Assembly (NCBI GenBank): GCA_902778135.1
Contig: CACYWP010000001.1
Coordinates: forward strand, 1 to 64,000
Length of the DNA: 64,000 bases
Reading direction: 5' to 3'
Origin: an uncultured Coriobacteriaceae bacterium
GTDB taxonomy: Bacteria; Actinomycetota; Coriobacteriia; Coriobacteriales; Atopobiaceae
This document shows, one piece after another, positions 1 through 7,074 of the stretch (its first letter is position 1; each line of letters starts with the position of its first letter). Below the pieces are notes generated by a model. It was not told where the DNA came from. It saw only the letters and a list, made by a program, of their open reading frames with translations, and searched no databases. The position numbers and the translations under genes were made by a program.

Positions 1-1803
1 CTCGCCAGCAACGATGGGCGCCTCGCCGGACCCGGCTGGGTCGTCTCCTCCGCCTACGGCCAGGGCCTGCAGCGCTACTACGTGGACCCCTCCGCCCACG
101 CCTGCCTCGTGGGCTACTCGATTGCCGGCTGGCCCCACTACACCACCGAGCAGGGCTACGTCCTGCGCGGCCGGTTGAAGGTGGGCAAGATCACCTATTT
201 TGCGGACAACAACGGTCGCATCATCAGCACGACCGGCGGTGGCATCTACCAGACCTCGACGGGCCGGCGCACCTATCCCAACCACGCCAACTGGTACGGC
301 AAGCCCAACCCCTTCTCGGCGCCCAGCCTCTCCGAGGTCGCCCGCCTCTATCCGGCATTCTCCGCGTTCTCGAACGCCGGGGCCTATGACATTCCGGGCC
401 TTGTCCTGACCAACCTGGGCATGGACTACTGCGACGTGATGATCCCCCAGGGCATCTGTGCGACCAAGAACTACCTGATCATCTCCGCACACTGCTCTGG
501 CGACCTGCTCGTCTCGACGATTGCCGACGGAAAGCTGGCCACGCAGGGTGGCAACGCGACCCTGCTGGCGTCCCTGCGCAAGAACCAGCTGCACGCCCTG
601 GGCACAACCCATACGCACGACTCGGTGCTCTATGTCATCGACCGACAAAGTGGTACCTACCTCAAGACGATCGAGCTCACGGGCCTGCCAGAGGCCGCCA
701 AGCACATGGGTGGCATCACCACGGACGGCACGAGCCTCTGGCTGGTGACGTCGAGCAGCCTGTCTGGTGATGGTCTCGTGCGCGAGGCGCGCCTGCCGCT
801 CTCGGTCATCGACAAGGCGCTGTCGAGTCCTGACGATTGCGTGGCCGTCACGCTGGGCCAGCTGGAGTTCGTCCCCCTGCGCGGGACGGACTCGGCGATG
901 CACGAGGCCTCGTTCAACGTCTGGTATGGCGGCAGGCTGTGGGTCGGGGACTTCTACACCAGCAAGCTCGCCTGCCTGAAGCCCGGGACCTCCAACGGAA
1001 AGTCGACGCTCACGGCCGAGCGCATCTACGACATCCCTCCCGAGACGCAGGGAGCGATGTTCGTGGAGTCTGGTGGCAGGAAGTACCTGCTGCTCAATGC
1101 GTCATATGGTCGCCGGAACACCTCGCGTGCATACCTGTATGACATCACGGGCGGCATCGGGTCGCTGGCACGCAGCGCGGCGCGGACCATGTGGCTGCCT
1201 CCGATGCTGGAGGAGGGCTGCGTCTGGGACGGCCGGGTGTACCAGCTGTTCGAGAGTGGCTCCACCTTCTACAGCACGGTCGACAGCGACAATCAGGGCA
1301 TGCGTACCTCGCTGATTGTGGACCAGATCTGTATCGGCAGCGTGTCATCGGTCCTGTCGGCCAGCACCGCCCAGCCCAAGCTGACGGGAGCGGCCTACCT
1401 GACCCAGGTCATCCTCTCGTCCTCGCTGGACGTGCAGGTGTACAACGACGCCGGTACGCTGGTGTGCGTCGTCGAGGATGGCATGGTGGACCCGAACAGC
1501 CTGGGCGTCAGTGTGGACGCGCGCGTGGAGGACGGGAAGACGTTGCTGAAGCTCTCGGACGACGTCAGCTATAGCCTGCGCCTGACGCGGGGTGACGGTC
1601 GGGATCCGAGTCGGTTTGGGGCTGGCGAGGAACCGGATGGCGGGGATGTGGTCGTCCAGGCATGCGACGAGCAGGGTTCGGTGACGTCGTCACAGACCCT
1701 GTCCGACCTGGTGTTTGACGAAGCGGGAGCCTGCGAGCTGCACATCGGAGCCTCCATGGGGGCGACGGAACTGGCGGACCGGCTGGACGGCTGGCAATCC
1801 TGA
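1..1803 (+). CDS. Secreted cell-wall-binding-repeat / beta-propeller-like protein (5' partial)
   Basis: The frame is open from base 1, so the gene starts left of the window; a GTG at 82 is internal. The first ~65 visible residues have an aromatic/glycine repeat (RYYVDPSAHA, GYSIAGW, GYVLRG, YFADNNGRI) like the cell-wall or glucan-binding repeats of Coriobacteria surface proteins. The remaining ~500 residues have regularly spaced beta-type segments (GGITTDGTSLWLV, VLYVIDRQSGTYLKTIEL, WYGGRLWVGDFYTSKLACL) that suggest an extracellular beta-propeller. No LPXTG anchor or C-terminal membrane segment is seen; it ends RLDGWQS, so attachment would be through the repeats. Substrate unknown. The fold is inferred from pattern, not from a profile match. 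Confidence 0.7.
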   Translation, partial: LASNDGRLAGPGWVVSSAYGQGLQRYYVDPSAHACLVGYSIAGWPHYTTEQGYVLRGRLKVGKITYFADNNGRIISTTGGGIYQTSTGRRTYPNHANWYGKPNPFSAPSLSEVARLYPAFSAFSNAGAYDIPGLVLTNLGMDYCDVMIPQGICATKNYLIISAHCSGDLLVSTIADGKLATQGGNATLLASLRKNQLHALGTTHTHDSVLYVIDRQSGTYLKTIELTGLPEAAKHMGGITTDGTSLWLVTSSSLSGDGLVREARLPLSVIDKALSSPDDCVAVTLGQLEFVPLRGTDSAMHEASFNVWYGGRLWVGDFYTSKLACLKPGTSNGKSTLTAERIYDIPPETQGAMFVESGGRKYLLLNASYGRRNTSRAYLYDITGGIGSLARSAARTMWLPPMLEEGCVWDGRVYQLFESGSTFYSTVDSDNQGMRTSLIVDQICIGSVSSVLSASTAQPKLTGAAYLTQVILSSSLDVQVYNDAGTLVCVVEDGMVDPNSLGVSVDARVEDGKTLLKLSDDVSYSLRLTRGDGRDPSRFGAGEEPDGGDVVVQACDEQGSVTSSQTLSDLVFDEAGACELHIGASMGATELADRLDGWQS

Positions 1804-1957
1804 CGCCTTGCATTCGCCAATCGCGTCACCTGCGAAATCCGTGAAGGTGCGGATGCCCTCCGTGGCGCGAAATAGACTAGTCTCACGAGGCGTCGAAGCG
1901 TGCCCGACAGGGTGGATCTGGCGCCTGCCGCATGTCGTGGATGGAGGGGTCGTTCGT

Positions 1958-2494
1958 ATGGGTCTGCTGGACAAGCTGTTTGGCAAGGTGGAGAGAAGGG
2001 CGGTCGTCGACCGACCCGACCCTCTGGACATACAGGCGGCTCCCCATGTCGTGTGCGCCCCAGCCTCCGGCCAGCTGATGGCGATGGCGGACATACCTGA
2101 CCCGGTCTTCGCCTGCGGGGCGATGGGGCCTGCCGTGGGCATCAAGCCCGATGCCGGCGTCGTCTATGCCCCGGTCAGCGGCACGGTCACGCTGACGACG
2201 GGGACCCTGCATGCGTTGGGGCTGCGCTCCGACAACGGCGTGGAGATCCTCATCCACATGGGGGTCGACACCGTCAACATGAAGGGCGATGGCTTCACGG
2301 GATTCGTGGAGAAGGGCCAACGCGTCAGCGCGGGGGAGGCCTTGCTGGTCATGGACCTCGAGAAGGTCGCAGCGGCGGGGTACAGCGACGTGGTCATCAC
2401 GGTCGTCACCAATGCGGACGACTTCGCACCGGTCATCCCGGTCGAAGCTGGGCCCGTTTGCGCAGGTGCGCAGGTCATGACGGTAACGCTCTAG
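1958..2494 (+). CDS. crr: PTS glucose-type EIIA component
   Basis: Cytoplasmic phosphocarrier of the sugar phosphotransferase system: takes phosphate from HPr and passes it to EIIB domains. 178 residues from the ATG at 1958; the frame is open further upstream, but only inside the preceding gene. The family's two histidines are present with the canonical spacing of 15: H85 (TLHALGL) and H100 (LIHMGVDTV), the latter the expected phosphorylation site, followed by the usual NMKGDGF segment. The protein is a free-standing IIA, so it could serve IIBC transporters that lack their own IIA, such as possibly the one starting at 62789. It is followed 29 bases on by the YigZ gene. Confidence 0.93.
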   Translation: MGLLDKLFGKVERRAVVDRPDPLDIQAAPHVVCAPASGQLMAMADIPDPVFACGAMGPAVGIKPDAGVVYAPVSGTVTLTTGTLHALGLRSDNGVEILIHMGVDTVNMKGDGFTGFVEKGQRVSAGEALLVMDLEKVAAAGYSDVVITVVTNADDFAPVIPVEAGPVCAGAQVMTVTL

Positions 2495-2523
2495 GGTCAC
2501 GTGCGAAAGGAACGGTGCCACGG

Positions 2524-3168
2524 ATGGTCGAGCGGTTGGGATACCAGACCCTTGTCGCAGGCGTCGAGGCGACGGGCGAGTTCGTCGACCGGCGCAGTCG
2601 CTTCATCGCCCAGCTTCGTCACGTGGAGAGCGAGCGCGAGGCCGAGGCCTTCGTCGCGGAGGTGCGCTCGCGCCACCATGACGCGCGTCACAACGTGCCG
2701 GCATGGGTCTTCGCAGACGGTCGCGAGCGGTGCTCCGACGACGGGGAGCCGCAGCGGACGGCGGGCATGCCGACGCTGGAGGTCCTGCGTGGCGCCGGTC
2801 TGGCCAACGTGTGCTGCGTGGTGACGCGCTACTTTGGCGGCACGCTGCTGGGTCCCGGGGGCTTGGTGCGCGCCTACACGGCGGCCACCCAGCAGGCGGT
2901 CGAGGAGGCCCGGGGGCTGGACCTCGTCGTGACGATGACTCAGGTGGTGCGCGTCACCTGCGTGCTGCCCTACAGTGCCTATGGGCGTGTCGAGCGGTTG
3001 GTCGCCGACTGCGGCGGCAAGATAAAGGACTCCATCTTTGCCGAGGACGTCCAGCTGACCTGCGCCTTCCTCGCGGGAGACGAGGCGCGGTTCGTGGCGT
3101 CGATGACCGAGCTGATGGCAGGGGAGGACGTCTGCCTGGTCGGGGAGCCGCTGTTCGCGGAGTTCTGA
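2524..3168 (+). CDS. YigZ/IMPACT family protein
   Basis: 214 residues from the ATG at 2524 (AAAGGAA at 2506-2512 upstream); an in-frame GTG at 2515 lies too close to that ribosome-binding site. The N-terminal UPF0029/IMPACT domain is clear: FVDRRSRFIAQL, then SRHHDARHNVPAWV, then CSDDGEPQRTAGMP and VTRYFGGTLLGPGGLVRAY. The C-terminal ~65 residues match the usual DUF1949 extension in length. In eukaryotes IMPACT regulates Gcn2; the bacterial role is poorly defined, with translation-related functions proposed. Probably co-transcribed with crr. Confidence 0.9.
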   Translation: MVERLGYQTLVAGVEATGEFVDRRSRFIAQLRHVESEREAEAFVAEVRSRHHDARHNVPAWVFADGRERCSDDGEPQRTAGMPTLEVLRGAGLANVCCVVTRYFGGTLLGPGGLVRAYTAATQQAVEEARGLDLVVTMTQVVRVTCVLPYSAYGRVERLVADCGGKIKDSIFAEDVQLTCAFLAGDEARFVASMTELMAGEDVCLVGEPLFAEF

Positions 3169-3245
3169 CGGTCGTGCGACGCGGGTCGTCTTCCGTGCCA
3201 TGCGACTGGGACGGGTGACCCGCAATGACTCCATGCGCAAAGTGC

Positions 3246-3293
3246 GCGGCCCGGGACCGGTGCGGTTTGCGTGCCGCACCGGTCCCGGGCCGC
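3246..3293. terminator. Perfect 20-bp hairpin between convergent genes
   Basis: Bases 3246-3265 and 3274-3293 are exact reverse complements with an 8-base loop. It lies between the stop of the YigZ gene and the stop of pepC. There is no clear T-run on either side, so it is either a bidirectional terminator of the strong-stem type or a structural element. Confidence 0.6.
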
Positions 3294-3323
3294 GGTTGTC
3301 ATCAGCTTCAGCGGATCTTCGCG

Positions 3324-4673
3324 TCAGCGGGCGAGCGAACCCATCGGGTCCCACGGAGCCAGCACGATCGGCTCGGATTCCAGTGCCGCGCGCTCCTCAT
3401 CGGTGAGGTACTTCTTGTCGACGACGACCTGGTAGACATACTCGTCGAACCACGGGTCGGACAGCGTGTCGAAACCGTCGCGGCCGTGGTCGGCTCCCCA
3501 GCTGTTCTCCACCTTCCAGAGCGTGGGGTTGCCGTCCGCATCCAGGCGCACGCCCTCCAGCACCATGGCGTGGGTCATCAGCGACTCGCCGTAGTCCAGG
3601 CGCTGGGCCTTGTCCAGGCAGCCCTCCACCGCGAACCCGAAGAGCCCGTCGATGTCGACGGCCGCCGTGTCCATGATGCCCTCCTGGCGCAGGTAGCTCT
3701 GGTCGACGTCGCAGCCGAACCAGACCGGCAGGTCGTCGCGCAGCTGGGCGAGAGCGACGCGCTTCAGCTCCGCGGGCGGCAGGTTGAGGTAGCGGACCGT
3801 CCCGTCCTCCTCGACGTTGCCCAGCCGGTCGACGGTGAAGCACCGCCCGAAGGGCTTGTCGACGGTCGGCGCGCTGATGAGGGAGACGTAGGCGTCCAAG
3901 TCCATCCCGACGGCCTCGTCGAGGAACTCCAGCGGCGTGAAGGTGCCGGATAGCACGACCTTGTCGTCCTTGTCGCGCAGGCGCACCTCGAAGCTCTCGG
4001 GAGGGGTGCCCAGGCAGATGGCCAGAAGCTGCCAGACCTCGCCCATCATGGCCTTGCGCATCTCGGCCAGGTCCTCGGGGGAGGTGCCGGCGGTGTGGGC
4101 CTCGCGCAGGCGACGGGCGCATCCGCGCAGGTAGCGCGTCAGGTACTTGTCCATGTCACGGGTGTTGCGGGAGTTTGCGGTCTCGGGCATGGCCTCCTTG
4201 GGCACGACGCCGTACTTCTTGACGAGGCTGCGGAACATGTCCCACTGCCCGCCGTCGCTGATGGGATCGGACAGCAGGTAGGCGACCAGGCGCCCGTCCA
4301 GGGGCTCGTCGACCGTGTCGAGGATGTTGCCCAGGAACCAGTTGCTCTTCTCCAGCTTGTCGAAGAACAGGGGATAGGACTGGGACAGCTCGAAGGTCTT
4401 GAGGTTGTACTTCTTGATGGTGCGATAGCGCATGGTGTTGAGGCTGGCGAACATCCAGCAGCGGCCGGAGCGCTCCTGGTCGCAGCGCTTGCCCTGGCTG
4501 ACCTCGATGTCGAAGTCCAGCGAGTTGGCGGCGACGCCCTCGGGCACGCGCGCGGCAGGGCGGATGCCCACCGAGCTGACGGCGTTCTTGGCGACGGCGT
4601 TGGCATGGTTGGCAGCGAACCGCTCTCGTGCCTCGGCCAAGTCCTGGGGTGTGATGCAGGTTCTTCTGTCCAT
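3324..4673 (-). CDS. pepC: Aminopeptidase C (bleomycin hydrolase family, C1B)
   Basis: Cytoplasmic thiol aminopeptidase that removes N-terminal residues from peptides, usually as a hexamer. 449 residues, the normal family length (about 445), starting MDRRTCITP at 4673 with AGGA about 10 bases upstream; the frame is open for 31 more codons without conserved sequence. The papain-type triad is visible: C72 in RSGRCWMFASLN, H368 in LMTHAMVLEG and N390 in KVENSWG. The C-terminus is slightly extended past the usual end. Convergent with the YigZ gene and divergent from cca. Confidence 0.93.
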   Translation of the reverse strand: MDRRTCITPQDLAEARERFAANHANAVAKNAVSSVGIRPAARVPEGVAANSLDFDIEVSQGKRCDQERSGRCWMFASLNTMRYRTIKKYNLKTFELSQSYPLFFDKLEKSNWFLGNILDTVDEPLDGRLVAYLLSDPISDGGQWDMFRSLVKKYGVVPKEAMPETANSRNTRDMDKYLTRYLRGCARRLREAHTAGTSPEDLAEMRKAMMGEVWQLLAICLGTPPESFEVRLRDKDDKVVLSGTFTPLEFLDEAVGMDLDAYVSLISAPTVDKPFGRCFTVDRLGNVEEDGTVRYLNLPPAELKRVALAQLRDDLPVWFGCDVDQSYLRQEGIMDTAAVDIDGLFGFAVEGCLDKAQRLDYGESLMTHAMVLEGVRLDADGNPTLWKVENSWGADHGRDGFDTLSDPWFDEYVYQVVVDKKYLTDEERAALESEPIVLAPWDPMGSLAR

Positions 4674-4836
4674 GGGGTCGTCCTCGCTTCCGGTGCCTGG
4701 GACACGTTTGCATGAAATAGTCGCCATCGAGCATATCACGTGTGACTGCTCGGGCAACAGTCTCATCAGACGGTATACTCATGTATGTTGTAAGCGCTTG
4801 GATAACCCCAGCTCCACGTCATAGAGAGGTGGACCA

Positions 4837-6249
4837 ATGGCACCAGTCGTACCGCACGAAGTCCATTACGAGCCGCCCGCGTATGCAATCGCCGTGCTGG
4901 ATGCGCTCGAGGCGCGTGGCCATGAGGCGTGGATCGTCGGAGGGTGGGTGCGCGACGCGCTGCGCGCTGCCCCATGCCACGACGTGGACGTCACGACCTC
5001 CGCATTGTGGCAGGAGAGCGCGCAGGCCTTGCGCGACGCGGGATATGTGGTGCACGAGACGGGCACCCAGCACGGGACGGTGACGGTCGTTGTCGACGAC
5101 AAGCCCGTCGAGGTGACGACCTACCGCGTGGAGGGCTCCTATTCCGACCACCGCCATCCCGACGAGGTGCGCTTCGTGCAGGACGTCCGCGAGGACCTGG
5201 CCAGGCGCGACTTCACGATCAATGCGATGGCCTACCATCCCCAGCGTGGCCTGCTGGATCCGTTCGGGGGCTGCGAGGACCTTGCTGCTGGCATCATCCG
5301 TGCGGTGGGTGACCCCGCCCAGCGCTTCGCCGAGGACGCGCTGCGTGTGCTGAGGGCGGTGCGCTTCGCCTGCCAGCTGGGCTTCGTGGTGGAGGACTCG
5401 ACGCATGCGGCGCTGGTCGAGGCTGCCGCGGGCCTGGCGGACATCGCGCAGGAGCGCATCGGCCAGGAGATGGACGGCATCGTGGGCAGCGGGCGCGTTG
5501 GCTGGGCGCTGATGCACGAGACGGACGTGCTGTGCGCCGCGGTTCCCGAGCTGCGCGCGATGCGCGGGTTCGACCAGCGCAGCCTCTGGCACGCCTACGA
5601 CGTTATGGAGCACACCGCGCGCGTGTGCAACGCGGTCGAGGCCTTCACGGCGGGGGTCGCGTCCCATCACCTGAGGTGGGCGGCGTTGCTGCACGACGTC
5701 GGCAAGCCGGCCTGCTGCACCATAGACAAGATGGGGCGAGGCCACTTCTATGGCCATCCGGTGCTGAGTGGCGAGCTGACCGAGTTCATCATGGAGAGGT
5801 TTGGCCTGCCCTCGTCGCTGATACGCAGCACGAGCGCGCTGGTTCGCTTCCACGACCACATCATCCGCCCGACGTCACGGTCGATGCGCAGGACGCTTGC
5901 CGTGATGGAGGAGGCGGATCCCGGCCACGCGATGGCGCGCGCCCACGAGCTGATGGACCTGAAGCGAGCCGACGCCGTGAGCAAGGTGCCCAAGTGCGCG
6001 TGGTATGCGGTCGAGCTCGACGAGATGGATGCCCTCCTGCGCGAGGAGGAGTGCAAGGGCACGGTGCTGGGGCTGGGAGACCTGGCCGTCGGTGGTCAGG
6101 AGGTCATGGAGGTCCTGGGCATCAAGCCTGGTCCCATGGTCGGCGCGGTGCTGCACGAGCTGTTGGCCGCAGTGGTGGACAACGAGGTCGAGAACACCCG
6201 TGACGCCCTGATGGAGGAACTGTGGCGCTCTGCCCTGGAGAACGGCTAG
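4837..6249 (+). CDS. cca: CCA tRNA nucleotidyltransferase with HD domain
   Basis: Adds or repairs the 3' CCA of tRNAs using CTP and ATP. 470 residues. The N-terminal nucleotidyltransferase core has GGWVRD (35-40) and the metal-binding DVD (49-51), then RRDFTINAMAY and RFAEDALRVLRAVRFACQLGF, the diagnostic tRNA-binding region. A C-terminal HD domain (WAALLHDVGKP near residue 285, with downstream FHDH) matches the HD-fused class that can also remove 2',3'-cyclic phosphates. GAGAGGTGG lies just upstream of the ATG. A -10-like TATACT is at 4774-4779, without a convincing -35. Confidence 0.93.
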   Translation: MAPVVPHEVHYEPPAYAIAVLDALEARGHEAWIVGGWVRDALRAAPCHDVDVTTSALWQESAQALRDAGYVVHETGTQHGTVTVVVDDKPVEVTTYRVEGSYSDHRHPDEVRFVQDVREDLARRDFTINAMAYHPQRGLLDPFGGCEDLAAGIIRAVGDPAQRFAEDALRVLRAVRFACQLGFVVEDSTHAALVEAAAGLADIAQERIGQEMDGIVGSGRVGWALMHETDVLCAAVPELRAMRGFDQRSLWHAYDVMEHTARVCNAVEAFTAGVASHHLRWAALLHDVGKPACCTIDKMGRGHFYGHPVLSGELTEFIMERFGLPSSLIRSTSALVRFHDHIIRPTSRSMRRTLAVMEEADPGHAMARAHELMDLKRADAVSKVPKCAWYAVELDEMDALLREEECKGTVLGLGDLAVGGQEVMEVLGIKPGPMVGAVLHELLAAVVDNEVENTRDALMEELWRSALENG

Positions 6250-6341
6250 GCTGAAGGCCGCGCGATGCCGCGTTTGGGGTAGGCGGTAAGGCGGATTGCG
6301 CGTCCCGTCGCACGACAGCCCATCTTTCTACCAGACGGCGT

Positions 6342-6381
6342 AAAAAAGCCGACGCCCCCGTATCTTGCCGATACGGGGGCG
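6342..6381 (-). terminator. Rho-independent terminator of the small peptide gene
   Basis: A perfect 12-bp stem (6353-6364 with 6370-6381, 5-base loop) is followed on the minus strand by a run of six T (6347-6342). Orientation fits the minus-strand gene that ends at 6413. Confidence 0.85.
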
Positions 6382-6412
6382 CGGTCGCGCGCGTCTTGCT
6401 GGCTGGGGGGAC

Positions 6413-6553
6413 CTATGCGCCCCAGACGTCACCCGCGAAGGGGACGTAGTGGTAGTCCGGCTGATCGGAGCGGCTCGAGCCGGTGTCGACGGGAATCAGC
6501 GACAGGATGCAGCCAGTGAAGACGACGCTGGCGATGAATGCGACGTATGCCAT
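6413..6553 (-). CDS. Small hydrophobic peptide, 46 residues
   Basis: Not recognised. The ATG at 6553 has a strong ribosome-binding site (GGGAGGAAA, 4-5 bases upstream) and the gene ends 32 bases before a clear terminator, so it looks like a real single-gene unit. It begins MAYVAFIASVVFTGCILSLI, one hydrophobic segment with a cysteine that could be a single membrane span or an unusually short signal/lipoprotein peptide. The polar tail (TGSSRSDQPDYHYVPFAG) would then lie outside. No homologue comes to mind. The inverted-repeat array at 6653-6684 lies about 100 bases upstream. Confidence 0.65.
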   Translation of the reverse strand: MAYVAFIASVVFTGCILSLIPVDTGSSRSDQPDYHYVPFAGDVWGA

Positions 6554-6652
6554 AATTTCCTCCCTTGATGCTCGTGCGAAACACGAACGAAATATTTGCT
6601 GAAGTGAGTGTAGCACCCAGCACAAAAGGTGGTTACGGCAATGGGACTGAAT

Positions 6653-6684
6653 CTTGTGATACTGATTACAAGAGAATCTTGTAA
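6653..6684. promoter_or_regulatory. Operator-like array of CTTGT/ACAAG half-sites
   Basis: A perfect 7-bp inverted repeat, TTACAAG-5-CTTGTAA (6666-6684), is preceded by a third half-site CTTGTGA at 6653. The array lies between the divergent small peptide gene and the tRNA-Gln promoter. Regulator unknown. Confidence 0.4.
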
Positions 6685-6764
6685 GAGCTCTGGTTCCCCT
6701 TGCGGGGTAGGAGGTGCCCGCGTGCGCCAGCGTCCAAGAGAAGTTGAAAAAGACAAAACGGGGC

Positions 6765-6793
6765 TTGCATCATCTGGACGGTTCACGTATAGT
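6765..6793 (+). promoter_or_regulatory. Sigma-70-type promoter of the tRNA-Gln/tRNA-Glu pair
   Basis: TTGCAT (6765-6770), exactly 17 bases, then TATAGT (6788-6793), about 35 bases before the tRNA-Gln. An A-rich stretch just upstream could act as an UP element. Confidence 0.75.
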
Positions 6794-6827
6794 ATCTTCT
6801 TGCGTTGAAGGATGATGCTCCACACAC

Positions 6828-6901
6828 TGGGACTTCGTCTAACGGTAGGACAACGGATTCTGGTTCCGTCAGTGGGAGTTCGATTCTCTCAGTCCCAGCC
6901 A
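6828..6901 (+). tRNA. tRNA-Gln (anticodon CTG)
   Basis: Cloverleaf can be folded by eye: acceptor TGGGACT with AGTCCCA, anticodon stem ACGGA/TCCGT around loop TTCTGGT, T-arm GGGAG-TTCGATT-CTCTC, and an encoded CCA at 6899-6901. Confidence 0.93.
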
Positions 6902-6914
6902 TTCTTCATCCTAT

Positions 6915-6991
6915 GGCCCGTTCGTCTAGCGGTTTAGGACGCCGCCCTCTCAAGGCGGAGATCACCAGTTCGAATCTGGTACGGGCTACCA
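6915..6991 (+). tRNA. tRNA-Glu (anticodon CTC), copy 1
   Basis: Acceptor GGCCCGT with ACGGGCT, anticodon stem CCGCC/GGCGG around loop CTCTCAA, T-arm with TTCGAAT, encoded CCA. It is 13 bases after the tRNA-Gln, so the two form one transcript. Confidence 0.93.
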
Positions 6992-6999
6992 AACCTTCG

Positions 7000-7021
7000 C
7001 AGGCCCCTCGGGGCCTGTTTT
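7000..7021 (+). terminator. Terminator of the tRNA operon
   Basis: Stem CAGGCCC (7000-7006) with GGGCCTG (7011-7017), then TTTT. A second small perfect hairpin (7034-7053, 8-bp stem) follows before the helicase gene. Confidence 0.75.
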
Positions 7022-7074
7022 CATATCGAGAGCCTGCCACCTCGCGGTGGCAGCATCCTTGGTGGCCCGAGGAG

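Noticed and set aside
6805..7074. Start of the helicase upstream inside the tRNA genes
   Set aside because: The open frame crosses two tRNAs and a terminator; these cannot be coding.
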